Assembly: GCA_049791475.1 (NCBI GenBank)
Contig: JBAQZZ010000133.1
Span: 1-64,000, forward strand
Direction: 5' to 3'
DNA from: CAXBID01 sp049791475
Lineage (GTDB): Bacteria > Bacteroidota > Bacteroidia > Flavobacteriales > Flavobacteriaceae
Length of the DNA stretch: 64,000 bases
In this document: positions 16,747 to 25,565 of the stretch, piece after piece
How positions within the stretch are numbered: position 1 is the first letter of the stretch
Layout: every line of letters starts with the position of its first letter
Notes under the pieces: model-generated
The model's input: the letters and a program-made list of their open reading frames with translations, nothing else
What the model was told of the DNA's origin: nothing
The model's database searches: none
Program-made: the position numbers and the translations under genes

Positions 16747-17301
16747 ATGCCCAACCATCAAATAAACCCAAATAAGTGGATCGATTTATATTCCGATTAC
16801 TTATTTAACTTTACCATATCACGTGTAAGCGATAGAGAAATAGCACAAGATTTGGTACAAGATACTTTTTTGGCGGGTTTAAAATCTATGAAAAACTTTA
16901 AAGGAGAAGCTAGCGAACGCACTTGGCTAATTTCTATTTTAAAACGAAAAATTATTGATCACTACCGTAAAATAAATTCTAAAAAAGGAAAAGCCGAAGT
17001 ACGCATGCGTTATAATAGCGATACTGAAAGTGAAGGCGATTGGTTGGAAGAACGTGTAGCAGACCCTTTTGATAAAACTGCAGAAGATAGTATGCAAAAT
17101 GAAGAGCTTGGTGATGCCATACACAATTGCTTAAGCAAATTACCACAAAAACAAGCCGATGTTTTTAAAATGAAAACCATTCAAGGTTTTGAAACCGAAG
17201 TAATTTGTAATGAACTAAACATAACAGCGTCTAACCTATGGGTAATTATACACAGAGCACGAACTGCTCTGGCTGATTGCCTAAAAGAAAATTGGTTTTA
17301 A
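16747..17301 (+). CDS. ECF-type RNA polymerase sigma factor
   Basis: A 184-residue sigma-70 family ECF factor. Region 2 is visible in YLFNFTISRVSDREIAQDLVQDTFLAGLKSMKNF and WLISILKRKIIDHYRK. A longer than usual acidic linker follows (RYNSDTESEGDWLEERVADPFDKTAED), then region 4 (LPQKQADVFKMKTIQGFETEVICNELNITASNLWVIIHRARTALADCL). It is followed after 2 bases by a small protein with a zinc-binding anti-sigma-like motif, the classic arrangement of an ECF factor with its regulator. The stimulus is unknown. Confidence 0.93.
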   Translation: MPNHQINPNKWIDLYSDYLFNFTISRVSDREIAQDLVQDTFLAGLKSMKNFKGEASERTWLISILKRKIIDHYRKINSKKGKAEVRMRYNSDTESEGDWLEERVADPFDKTAEDSMQNEELGDAIHNCLSKLPQKQADVFKMKTIQGFETEVICNELNITASNLWVIIHRARTALADCLKENWF

Positions 17302-17303
17302 TT

Positions 17304-17564
17304 ATGAGTAAAATTAAGGTTATGATTCCTTGTGAAGAAGCAAACCACACCTGCGATAAAACACAATATAAAGAAGCTACGCTTTGGGAAAAAATTAAGC
17401 TAAATATACATCTTATTTATTGTAGAGCCTGCAGAAAATATACCAAAAACAATACGAATCTTACAAATACTATAAAAAGCTCTAAAGTAGAATGTTTAGA
17501 TAATGATTGTAAAGAAAAGATGAAAAAAGAATTTGATGACGCTTTAAAAGAACATTCAATTTAA
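17304..17564 (+). CDS. small zinc-motif protein, candidate anti-sigma factor
   Basis: A protein of 86 residues (MSKIKVMIPCEEANHTCDK...). Residues around HLIYCRACRKYTKN carry the H-x3-C-x2-C pattern of zinc-binding anti-sigma domains, with further Cys and His just upstream (NHTCDK) and two near the C-terminus (VECLDNDC). There is no transmembrane helix, so it would be a soluble anti-sigma factor, as for some redox-responsive ZAS proteins. The start at ATG 17304 lies 2 bases after the sigma gene stop; the longer open frame overlaps the sigma gene and is unlikely. It converges with the next gene, sharing the sequence TTAA as both stops. Confidence 0.75.
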   Translation: MSKIKVMIPCEEANHTCDKTQYKEATLWEKIKLNIHLIYCRACRKYTKNNTNLTNTIKSSKVECLDNDCKEKMKKEFDDALKEHSI

Positions 17565-18397
17565 TAAAAAAACAATAGTAGCAAAAAAAGCCAAAATATA
17601 GGTATTCCCTCCACCCAAAATGCACTATAATATTTACTTTGTTCAATTTTAGCAAAAACTAAAAGTAAAAGTGTAAAAACTGTAATAGTTAGTAAAATCG
17701 CAATTTTATATATCTCCGTTTCATCTTTAAAAAAATCCAAAAAGAAAAATACAATTAAAAGTAAAGCACCTATAATTTTAGTCTGCTTCATCCCTATTTT
17801 TTGAGGCACAGTTGAAAGCTTTAAACTATCATATCGTAAATCTCCAATTTCAAAAGGCAACATCAAAACTACTATAAAAACATAACGCTGTATTGCTGTT
17901 ATTATAATATCTGTATTTATATCGTAATCATTATTCATTAAAGGAAGAAAAACAGTAACACCGCACCAAACAAGAGCTATCAAATAAATTTTGAGACCAC
18001 CAATAGTTCTTAAATTATGCTGACTATCTAAAAACAGACGCTTTGGCAAAAACGGAATAGCATAAAAAAATGTAATTATACCTAAAACAACTATACCTAA
18101 AAGTGTTTCAACGTGTAATTTTAGCCCATAATAAAGCATTAAAATAAAACTGAGAAAAGAAAAAATTTGGATAGCTTTTAACCAATTTGTTAGGCTTCTA
18201 TGATGAAATTTCGCAATCCCAAAATACTTCACAAAATTATAACCAGTTATAGATGCATAAAATACAAAATACAAGATGTTTTCATCATAAGAAATATCAA
18301 ATTCTAATAGCGTAATCCAAGTTAGCGAATACACCGATAAAGCTACATGAATACTACTATTTATATAAAAATTAAAAAGCTGTTTTAGAACCTTCAT
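17561..18397 (-). CDS. UbiA-like polytopic membrane protein
   Basis: A 278-residue membrane protein with eight or nine helices. A motif PFEIGDLRYDSLKLSTVPQKIG, resembling the second Asp-rich motif and loop of UbiA prenyltransferases, is clear, and YAIPFLPKR fits the middle of that fold. The first Asp-rich motif, normally NxxxDxxxD, is not evident: the corresponding region reads YNFVKYFG. It may therefore be a divergent or inactive prenyltransferase relative. I start at ATG 18397 (MKVLKQLFNFYI); a longer start at 18412 adds MYFYL. It diverges from gcvP across a 122-base gap. Confidence 0.7.
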   Translation of the reverse strand: MKVLKQLFNFYINSSIHVALSVYSLTWITLLEFDISYDENILYFVFYASITGYNFVKYFGIAKFHHRSLTNWLKAIQIFSFLSFILMLYYGLKLHVETLLGIVVLGIITFFYAIPFLPKRLFLDSQHNLRTIGGLKIYLIALVWCGVTVFLPLMNNDYDINTDIIITAIQRYVFIVVLMLPFEIGDLRYDSLKLSTVPQKIGMKQTKIIGALLLIVFFFLDFFKDETEIYKIAILLTITVFTLLLLVFAKIEQSKYYSAFWVEGIPIFWLFLLLLFFY

Positions 18398-18484
18398 AAG
18401 GTAAAAATACATAAACTGTTAATAACGTTTGCAAATGGTTAAAAAACTTTACTTTTTTGGCTATAAAACATGTTAATTATTACT

Positions 18485-18492
18485 TATTTTTG
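18485..18492 (+). promoter_or_regulatory. -7 box of the gcvP promoter
   Basis: TATTTTTG matches TAnnTTTG and lies 27 bases before the gcvP ATG. TTTG at 18456-18459 is about 25 bases away, longer than the usual spacing, so only the -7 element is well supported. No glycine riboswitch-like structure was seen. Confidence 0.45.
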
Positions 18493-18519
18493 CAAATAAA
18501 ATAACAAATTGCAACTTAA

Positions 18520-21369
18520 ATGAATACAAACGCTTTTGCATTGCGTCATATTGGTCCGAGAGCCGACGATCAAAACCTTATGTTAAAAACTATAGGTGTA
18601 GCCTCGTTAGACCAATTAATTTCTGAAACAATTCCTAACGATATTCGCTTAAAAAATGGGCTAAATTTAGATGAGCCTATGACTGAATATGAATATTTAC
18701 TTCATATTCATGAGCTTTCAAAAAAGAACAAAGCCTATAAAACGTATATTGGTTTAGGGTATCACCCTACCATAATGCCAGCGGTTATTCAACGAAATAT
18801 TCTTGAAAACCCAGGTTGGTACACGGCTTACACACCTTATCAAGCAGAAATTGCACAAGGAAGACTTGAAGCACTTTTAAATTTTCAAACGATGGTTATC
18901 GACCTTACAGGAATGGAAATTGCAAATGCGTCTTTACTTGATGAAAGTACTGCGGCGGCAGAAGCTATGAGTTTATTGTTTGCTGTTCGTGAACGTGACC
19001 AGAAAAAAGCTGGTATCAATAAGTTTTTTGTTTCAGAAAATATATTACCGCAAACACTTTCATTACTACAAACACGTGCCACACCAATAGGTATAGAATT
19101 AGTTGTTGGTAATGAAGAAAAATTTGATTTTTCATCAGAATTCTTCGGTGCTATTTTACAATATCCAGGAAAAGATGGTCAAATTACCAATATAAAATCA
19201 TTTATTGAACAGGCTAATACTGCACAAATTAAAGTTGCTGTTTCGGCCGATTTTTTAAGCCTAGTAAAACTTGAAGCTCCAGGTAAATTTGGAGCTGATG
19301 TTGTAGTGGGTACTACGCAACGTTTTGGAATTCCTATGGGTTATGGTGGTCCGCATGCGGCATTTTTCGCTACCAAAGAAGCCTACAAACGCGACTTACC
19401 AGGTCGTATTATTGGCGTAACAAAAGATGCTAATGGCAACCGCGCTTTGCGTATGGCATTGCAAACACGTGAACAGCATATTAAACGTGATAAAGCGACA
19501 TCAAATATTTGTACAGCTCAGGTACTTCTGGCTGTTATGGCTAGTATGTATGGGGTTTATCATGGACCAAAAGGCTTAAGTTTTATAGCTGATACTATAC
19601 ATAACAAAACGGCAACCTTAGCAAATGCCTTAGAAAAATTAGGATATTATCAAATAAACACCTCTTATTTTGATACGCTTCAAATAAAAACAAAGGCAAA
19701 AACCATTAAAAAAATAGCTACTGAGAAAAAAGTGAATTTGTTCTATGCAGATAAAGAAACTGTAACCATTTCAGTAAATGAAACCACTTCTATTAGAGAC
19801 CTCAATTATTTAATTTCTGTTTTTGCTGAAGCTGTTGAAAAAGAAACGATTGTTATTTCTACTCTTGAGAAAGCTGAAAATATTGATAAATCAATACAAA
19901 GAACGTCAGGTTTCTTAACTGAACCTGTTTTTAACACCTATCATTCAGAAACCGAATTGATGCGTTATATAAAATCTTTAGAACGTAAAGATTTGGCTTT
20001 AAATCACTCGATGATTTCTCTAGGATCTTGTACTATGAAATTAAATGCAGCTTCAGAAATGCTGCCTTTAAGTATTTTTAAATGGGCAAATATTCATCCT
20101 TTTGTTCCCGAAAAACAAGCTAAAGGCTACCTAACTGTTTTAAAAGAATTAGAAGATCAATTAACAGAAATTACCGGTTTTGCAGGAACTTCTTTGCAAC
20201 CAAACTCTGGAGCACAAGGCGAATTTGCTGGATTAATGGTCATAAAAGCATACCATGAATCTCGTGGCGAGCATCATAGAAATATTTGCTTAATACCATC
20301 TTCGGCACACGGAACAAATCCTGCGAGTGCTGTTATGGCCGGCATGCAAGTGGTGGTAACAAAATCTACCGAAGAAGGTAATATTGATGTTGAAGATTTA
20401 CGCCAAAAAGCAGAATTGCATTCAGCAAATTTATCTGCATTAATGGTTACATATCCATCTACTCATGGTGTTTACGAATCGGCTATTAAAGAAATTACGC
20501 AAATAATACATGATAACGGTGGACAAGTTTATATGGATGGCGCAAATATGAATGCCCAAGTTGGCTTAACAAATCCTGGAAATATAGGCGCGGATGTTTG
20601 TCACCTTAATTTACATAAAACCTTTGCTATACCTCATGGTGGCGGTGGTCCTGGTGTTGGCCCTATTTGTGTTGCACAACAATTAGTTCCTTTTTTACCT
20701 GGAAACCCTATCATCAAAACTGGAGGAGACCAAGCTATTACAGCTATTTCTGGAGCGCCTTTTGGCTCTGCTTTAGCTTGCTTAATATCATATGGTTACA
20801 TAAAAATGTTAGGCGCTGAAGGTTTAACAGAATCTACTAAAATGGCTATTCTAAATGCCAATTACATTAAAAAGCGTTTAGAAGGTAGTTTTGAAACACT
20901 GTATTCTGGCGAGAAAGGTCGTGCAGCACACGAAATGATTATAGACTGTCGCCCTTTTAAAGAACACGGTATAGAAGTTGTTGATATTGCAAAACGTTTG
21001 ATGGATTATGGTTTTCATGCACCAACTGTATCTTTTCCCGTTGCTGGAACGATGATGATTGAACCTACAGAAAGTGAGAGTAAAGCAGAAATGGATCGTT
21101 TTTGTGATGCTATGATTTCTATTAAAAAAGAAATTGATAATGTTTCAAAAGATGATGAAAACAATGTTTTAAAAAATGCACCACATACGCTAGATATGAT
21201 TACTGCCAACGAATGGTATTTACCTTATTCTCGTGAGAAAGCTGCATTTCCATTAGATTATGTAAGAGACAATAAATTTTGGCCATCTGTAAGACGTGTT
21301 GATGATGCTTATGGCGATAGAAATTTAATCTGTTCATGTGTGCCTATTGAGGCTTATGCAGAAGCATAA
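18520..21369 (+). CDS. gcvP: glycine dehydrogenase (decarboxylating), P-protein of the glycine cleavage system
   Basis: A 949-residue full-length fused P-protein that decarboxylates glycine with pyridoxal phosphate and passes the aminomethyl group to the H-protein. The N-terminal half starts FALRHIGPRADDQNLML and contains the YTAYTPYQAEIAQGRLEALL and GTTQRFGIPMGYGGPHAAFFA blocks. The C-terminal half has SLGSCTMKLNAASEM and the PLP-lysine site HLNLHKTF with Lys700, followed by the GGGGPGVGPI loop. All expected landmarks are present. gcvT and gcvH are not in the window, as is common when the system is dispersed. Confidence 0.97.
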   Translation: MNTNAFALRHIGPRADDQNLMLKTIGVASLDQLISETIPNDIRLKNGLNLDEPMTEYEYLLHIHELSKKNKAYKTYIGLGYHPTIMPAVIQRNILENPGWYTAYTPYQAEIAQGRLEALLNFQTMVIDLTGMEIANASLLDESTAAAEAMSLLFAVRERDQKKAGINKFFVSENILPQTLSLLQTRATPIGIELVVGNEEKFDFSSEFFGAILQYPGKDGQITNIKSFIEQANTAQIKVAVSADFLSLVKLEAPGKFGADVVVGTTQRFGIPMGYGGPHAAFFATKEAYKRDLPGRIIGVTKDANGNRALRMALQTREQHIKRDKATSNICTAQVLLAVMASMYGVYHGPKGLSFIADTIHNKTATLANALEKLGYYQINTSYFDTLQIKTKAKTIKKIATEKKVNLFYADKETVTISVNETTSIRDLNYLISVFAEAVEKETIVISTLEKAENIDKSIQRTSGFLTEPVFNTYHSETELMRYIKSLERKDLALNHSMISLGSCTMKLNAASEMLPLSIFKWANIHPFVPEKQAKGYLTVLKELEDQLTEITGFAGTSLQPNSGAQGEFAGLMVIKAYHESRGEHHRNICLIPSSAHGTNPASAVMAGMQVVVTKSTEEGNIDVEDLRQKAELHSANLSALMVTYPSTHGVYESAIKEITQIIHDNGGQVYMDGANMNAQVGLTNPGNIGADVCHLNLHKTFAIPHGGGGPGVGPICVAQQLVPFLPGNPIIKTGGDQAITAISGAPFGSALACLISYGYIKMLGAEGLTESTKMAILNANYIKKRLEGSFETLYSGEKGRAAHEMIIDCRPFKEHGIEVVDIAKRLMDYGFHAPTVSFPVAGTMMIEPTESESKAEMDRFCDAMISIKKEIDNVSKDDENNVLKNAPHTLDMITANEWYLPYSREKAAFPLDYVRDNKFWPSVRRVDDAYGDRNLICSCVPIEAYAEA

Positions 21370-21474
21370 ATAACCTGTTGGACGTCGTAATTTATAGCAA
21401 AACCAAATAGGCTATTAATAAAAAGCTTTGTAATTTAGTATGCATACACAGCAATAATAGTAATTTTTCCATTT

Positions 21475-22533
21475 ATGAGTATTAAAATCACTGGCACAGG
21501 AAGTTATATTCCAGCAATTATTGAGACCAATGAAAATTTTCACAATCATAAGTTTTTAAACAGCGATGGCACTGTTATAAACGCTCCAAACGAAGTCATT
21601 GTCAAAAAATTTAAGGCAATTACTGGTATTGACGAGCGTCGATACGCTAAAAATCATTTGAACACTTCAGATATGGCATCTTTCGCAGCTGAAAAAGCTA
21701 TTGAAGATGCTAAAATTAATCGTGAAGACATTGATTATATCATCGTAGCACACAATTATGGTGATCTAAGGCATAATAGTATTCAAAGTGATACCGTGCC
21801 AAGTATAGCATCCAGAGTAAAACACCTTCTACAAATTAAAAACCCAAAATGCGTGGGCTACGACATCCTTTTTGGTTGCCCAGGATGGATTGAAGGTGTT
21901 ATTCAAGCCAATGCGTTTATAAAATCTGGTATTGCTAAAAAATGTTTAGTAATTGGTGCAGAAACACTTTCTAGAGTAATTGATCCCTTCGATCGAGATT
22001 CTATGATATATAGTGATGGTGCTGGTGCTACTATTTTAGAATCTACAAATGATGAAGGTGGTATTATCGCTCACGAAACGGCTACTTATGCATTAGATGA
22101 AGCACATTTTATATATTTCGGTGAAACAAATAATCATGAAGAAAAGGATAACCGGCGATACATAAAAATGTATGGCAGAAAGATTTATGAATTTGCTTTG
22201 AACAATGTGCCATTAGCCATGAAATCTTGTTTAGATAAAAGCGGTATTGATATATTAGAAGTGAAGAAAATATTGATTCATCAAGCTAACGAAAAAATGG
22301 ATGAAGCTATCGTAAAACGTTTTTATGAGCTTTATAATTTAGCTATGCCAAAGGGTATTATGCCTATGACTATTGGAAAATTAGGAAATTCTAGCGTTGC
22401 CACAGTTCCTACTTTATATGATATGATTATTAAAGGAAACCTTGAAAATCAAGAAATAAATAAAGGCGATATTATTATTTTAGCCAGCGTTGGCGCAGGA
22501 ATGAATATAAATGCCATAGTTTATAAACATTAA
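21475..22533 (+). CDS. FabH-like 3-oxoacyl-ACP synthase III
   Basis: A 352-residue thiolase-fold condensing enzyme. The Cys-His-Asn triad is C135 (LFGCPGWIEG), H269 (LIHQANEKM) and N305 (GKLGNSSVATVP). The N-terminus KITGTGSYIPAIIETNENF is typical of KAS III, while insertions and the CPGW nucleophile context differ from housekeeping FabH. It is thus probably a specialised acyl chain starter or condensing enzyme rather than the main fatty acid initiator. A methyltransferase gene follows after 2 bases, then a glycosyltransferase and another methyltransferase, so a lipid- or glycolipid-modifying pathway is an attractive inference. gcvP lies upstream across a 105-base gap. Confidence 0.88.
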   Translation: MSIKITGTGSYIPAIIETNENFHNHKFLNSDGTVINAPNEVIVKKFKAITGIDERRYAKNHLNTSDMASFAAEKAIEDAKINREDIDYIIVAHNYGDLRHNSIQSDTVPSIASRVKHLLQIKNPKCVGYDILFGCPGWIEGVIQANAFIKSGIAKKCLVIGAETLSRVIDPFDRDSMIYSDGAGATILESTNDEGGIIAHETATYALDEAHFIYFGETNNHEEKDNRRYIKMYGRKIYEFALNNVPLAMKSCLDKSGIDILEVKKILIHQANEKMDEAIVKRFYELYNLAMPKGIMPMTIGKLGNSSVATVPTLYDMIIKGNLENQEINKGDIIILASVGAGMNINAIVYKH

Positions 22534-22535
22534 TA

Positions 22536-23057
22536 ATGTACGAGAAAAGTTTTCCAAACAAACGTTTTAAGCATACCATTCAATTTTTAGAAAAGCATAT
22601 TCAAAATTCTGAAACCATTTTAGATTTGGGTGTCGTAAATCCGTTTACCAAAATCATGTTAGAACATGGTTTTTCAGTTGAAAACACGAAAGGTGAAGAT
22701 TTAGATGTGGATACTTCAACCATTCAAAAATCTAATGCAAATGTTGTTACAGCGTTTGAAATTTTCGAGCATTTATTATCTCCTTTTACAGTTTTAAAAT
22801 CTATAAAATCAGATAAATTAGTTGCCAGTATTCCACTTAAACTATGGTTTTCTTCAGCGTATAGAAGTAAAACTGATATGCTAGACAGACATTATCACGA
22901 ATTTGAAGATTGGCAATTCGATTGGCTTTTAGAAAAAGCTGGATGGAAAATTATAGATAGACAGAAATGGACGAATCCAACTAAAAAACTAGGTATTCGC
23001 CCTATTTTACGATGGTTTACACCAAGATATTATATCGTTTATGCAGAAAGAGCTTAA
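22536..23057 (+). CDS. class I SAM-dependent methyltransferase-like protein
   Basis: A 173-residue protein with a methyltransferase-like Rossmann core. The motif I position reads ILDLGVVNPFTKIM, with fewer glycines than the canonical DxGxGxG, and a good acidic motif follows (VVTAFEIFEHLLSPFTVLKSI). The C-terminal half, with HYHEFEDWQFDWLLEKAGW, matches the late motif of SAM-dependent methyltransferases of the ubiE-like type. It is 2 bases after the FabH-like gene, so the two are co-translated. The substrate is unknown and the weak motif I leaves activity open. Confidence 0.75.
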   Translation: MYEKSFPNKRFKHTIQFLEKHIQNSETILDLGVVNPFTKIMLEHGFSVENTKGEDLDVDTSTIQKSNANVVTAFEIFEHLLSPFTVLKSIKSDKLVASIPLKLWFSSAYRSKTDMLDRHYHEFEDWQFDWLLEKAGWKIIDRQKWTNPTKKLGIRPILRWFTPRYYIVYAERA

Positions 23058-23081
23058 CTTTGAATATTAAACTTTAAGCTT

Positions 23082-23930
23082 TTGGATTTTTACATTATCA
23101 TTCCTGCACACAACGAAGAATCTTCTATCGGACTTACTTTAGATTCTTTGGCAAATCAAACGCTTCTGCCAAAAAAGCTCATAATTGTTAATGATAATTC
23201 AACTGATAAAACTCAAGATATTGTTGAAGCTTACGCTGAAAAACATCGGTTTATATCTTTAATAAATTCAAAATCTTCAAATCAACATTTACCAGGTTCA
23301 AAAATAATTAATGCGTTTTATAAAGGTTTTGAAGCATTAGATGAAAACTTTGATGTGATTTGTAAATTTGATGCCGATTTAATTTTTCCGGATAACTATT
23401 TAGAGCAAATCGCTTTTCATTTCAACCAAAACAACAAACTGGGAATGGTTTCGGGGTTTTGTTACATAGAAAAAAATGGTAATTGGATTCTTGAAAACCT
23501 AACTCGAAAAGATCACATTCGTGGTGCGCTAAAAGCCTACAAAAAAGATTGTTTCTTACAGATTGGGAAACTAAAACGGTCTATGGGTTGGGATACCGTT
23601 GATGAATTACTGGCTAAATTTTATGGATGGGACATTTTAACTGATGAATCACTTCATGTAAAACACCTAAAACCAACTGGAATAAGTTACAACAAAGCCT
23701 CAAAATATTTGCAAGGTGAAGCTATGTACAAAATGCGTTATGGTTTTGTAATCACTTTTATTTCAGCATTAAAATTGGCTTATAAAAAGCGAAGTGTTTC
23801 TTTATTTAAAGATTATATAGCTGGTTATTTTAAAGCAAAAAAAAGTAATATAGCCTTTTTAGTTTCCAAAAAAGAAGGCGAATTTATTAGAGATTTACGT
23901 TGGAAAGGGATGTTTGAAAAATTTAAATAA
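23082..23930 (+). CDS. family 2 glycosyltransferase
   Basis: A 282-residue GT-A fold glycosyltransferase. The N-terminus is the standard nucleotide-sugar-binding strand FYIIIPAHNEESSIGLTLDSLANQT with LIIVNDNSTDKT, then a DxD-like KFDADLIFPDNYL metal-binding motif and a catalytic acidic loop region (MGWDTVDELLA). There is no transmembrane helix, so it acts at the cytoplasmic face. The start is TTG at 23082 (LDFYIIIPAHNEE), since no ATG occurs before the conserved strand. It is 24 bases after the methyltransferase. Sugar and acceptor are unknown; context suggests a lipid. Confidence 0.88.
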   Translation: MDFYIIIPAHNEESSIGLTLDSLANQTLLPKKLIIVNDNSTDKTQDIVEAYAEKHRFISLINSKSSNQHLPGSKIINAFYKGFEALDENFDVICKFDADLIFPDNYLEQIAFHFNQNNKLGMVSGFCYIEKNGNWILENLTRKDHIRGALKAYKKDCFLQIGKLKRSMGWDTVDELLAKFYGWDILTDESLHVKHLKPTGISYNKASKYLQGEAMYKMRYGFVITFISALKLAYKKRSVSLFKDYIAGYFKAKKSNIAFLVSKKEGEFIRDLRWKGMFEKFK

Positions 23931-23964
23931 CAAATTTGTTATACAAAAGCTAAAACCTAATTAT

Positions 23965-24750
23965 ATGGGAATTAAATATAACAAAATAGGCGTAGACTAC
24001 AATCTGACTAGAAAAGCCGACACGTTTCTGACAGAACAGTTATTTAATCATTTAGAGCCAAACAAAAAAGGAAAATATTTAGACATTGGATGTGGAACTG
24101 GAAATTATACTATTGAGCTTAATAAAAAAGGCATACCATTTATTGGGATTGATCCTTCCAAAAAAATGTTAGAAAAAGCTAAACTTAAAAATAAAAAAAT
24201 TGAATGGAAAATAGGTTCAGCTGAAAACACAGGATTACCAAATAATTTTGTTGATGGCATTATTGGTTTTTTGACAATTCATCATTGGAGTAATTTGAAA
24301 AATGGGTTTTTTGAACTTAACAGAATATTAAAACCAAATGGTAAAATTGTGATTTTCACATCTTCACCTAAACAAATGAAAGGCTACTGGCTTAACCATT
24401 ACTTTCCAAAAATGTTATCAGATTCAATAACACAAATGCCATCATTAAATAGCGTTAAAACCGCTTTTAAAGATGGTGGATTCAAAGTTTTAAAGACAGA
24501 CAAGTATTTTATAAAACCTGATTTACAAGACAAGTTTTTATATTGTGGAAAACAAAAACCTGATTTGTATTTTGATGAAAATATCAGACATGGAATTTCT
24601 TCGTTTTCGTCATTGGCAAATAAAAAAGAAGTTGAAAAAGGATTATTCGAATTAAAAAAGGATTTTGATAGCGGAAAAATTACTGAAATTATCAAGTCGT
24701 ATGAAAATGATTCTGGTGATTATTTATACCTTATTGGTGAAAAGTTATAA
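23965..24750 (+). CDS. class I SAM-dependent methyltransferase
   Basis: A 261-residue methyltransferase with a complete motif I (YLDIGCGTGNYTIEL), motif II (FIGIDPSKKMLEKAK) and motif III region (VDGIIGFLTIHHWSNLKNGFFELNRILKPNGKIVIFTS). It resembles UbiE/small-molecule methyltransferases. I use ATG 23965 (MGIKYNKIGVDYNLTRKAD), a family-like start; the frame also extends upstream to a TTG at 23914, within the end of the glycosyltransferase gene. It closes the FabH-methyltransferase-GT2-methyltransferase series. Its C-terminal 60 residues are of unclear role. Confidence 0.87.
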   Translation: MGIKYNKIGVDYNLTRKADTFLTEQLFNHLEPNKKGKYLDIGCGTGNYTIELNKKGIPFIGIDPSKKMLEKAKLKNKKIEWKIGSAENTGLPNNFVDGIIGFLTIHHWSNLKNGFFELNRILKPNGKIVIFTSSPKQMKGYWLNHYFPKMLSDSITQMPSLNSVKTAFKDGGFKVLKTDKYFIKPDLQDKFLYCGKQKPDLYFDENIRHGISSFSSLANKKEVEKGLFELKKDFDSGKITEIIKSYENDSGDYLYLIGEKL

Positions 24751-24755
24751 AAAGA

Positions 24756-25565
24756 TCAATTAAAACTCCAATTTTTATAATTACTAGATGCTTCTAATTT
24801 ATTTTCAATAGCATCATCTAACTCAGGAAAGAAATCTATTCCAGTTAATTTTTCAATAGAATCAACAGAAACTACAAATTCATATAACGGTTTATTAGAA
24901 TTTTGATGAGGCATTAGAAAGCCAATCATTTTTGTTTTTCCAGAATTGTTATCAATCAACACTTTATAAAATTGGTTTGGAATTGAAACTTCTTCATCAC
25001 CAATAGTTTGCATCTCACCTTTTAAAACACCTCCAGTTACTACAAAAACACCATCATATTTACTCGCCCAATAACGCGTTTTTTGTTCTAAACTGTTCCA
25101 AATACCAGCATTGAATTCGTGATTTTGTGGACTAATATTACTGGTTAAAAAGGTTTCATCATGCGCAGATTTACTATAATTCCTATCTCCAGCAGGACAT
25201 AAATGTCCGCGATCATAACCAGAGTTTTTATAATTACGCCAGTGTGCAGCACCAGTTTTTACAGCTTTATCTATTTCGAAATATGGCCGTTTATAATTCG
25301 AGTTTGAAAGATGAGACTTCTTCAATTCGTAAGCTACCCATTCTGCTTGTTCGTGAGTTTCACTATAAGACAAAGAATAGCTTTCATGATGAATAATTCC
25401 GCCTGTTGTACTGGTTGGTAAAAAGTATTCATTAGTGTTATTTTTAACCTCTTCACCTTCTAAAACAACATCAGCTTTTTCTTCTTCAGCTAAAAAATGT
25501 TCATATCCATAAACTCCTAAAACAATTAGGATTACGATAACAGAATATAGTTTGCGTTTATTCAA
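24756..25565 (-). CDS. membrane-anchored DNA/RNA non-specific endonuclease (NucA-type)
   Basis: A 269-residue nuclease of the beta-beta-alpha-metal family. The DRGH motif with the general base His121 is at residues 118-121 (NSGYDRGHLCPAGDRN), followed by the metal-binding Asn in LTSNISPQNHEFNAGIWNSLEQKTR. An uncleaved N-terminal hydrophobic segment (residues 6-20) puts the enzyme in the periplasm or on the outer face of the inner membrane. Its start codon abuts the stop of the pafA gene (25565/25566), so translational coupling is likely and the two enzymes would together take phosphate from nucleic acids. Confidence 0.92.
   Translation of the reverse strand: MNKRKLYSVIVILIVLGVYGYEHFLAEEEKADVVLEGEEVKNNTNEYFLPTSTTGGIIHHESYSLSYSETHEQAEWVAYELKKSHLSNSNYKRPYFEIDKAVKTGAAHWRNYKNSGYDRGHLCPAGDRNYSKSAHDETFLTSNISPQNHEFNAGIWNSLEQKTRYWASKYDGVFVVTGGVLKGEMQTIGDEEVSIPNQFYKVLIDNNSGKTKMIGFLMPHQNSNKPLYEFVVSVDSIEKLTGIDFFPELDDAIENKLEASSNYKNWSFN

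Noticed and set aside
18398..18519. A glycine riboswitch in front of gcvP.
   Set aside because: The gap to the divergent gene is only 122 bases, and neither the conserved glycine aptamer core nor tandem hairpins is visible.
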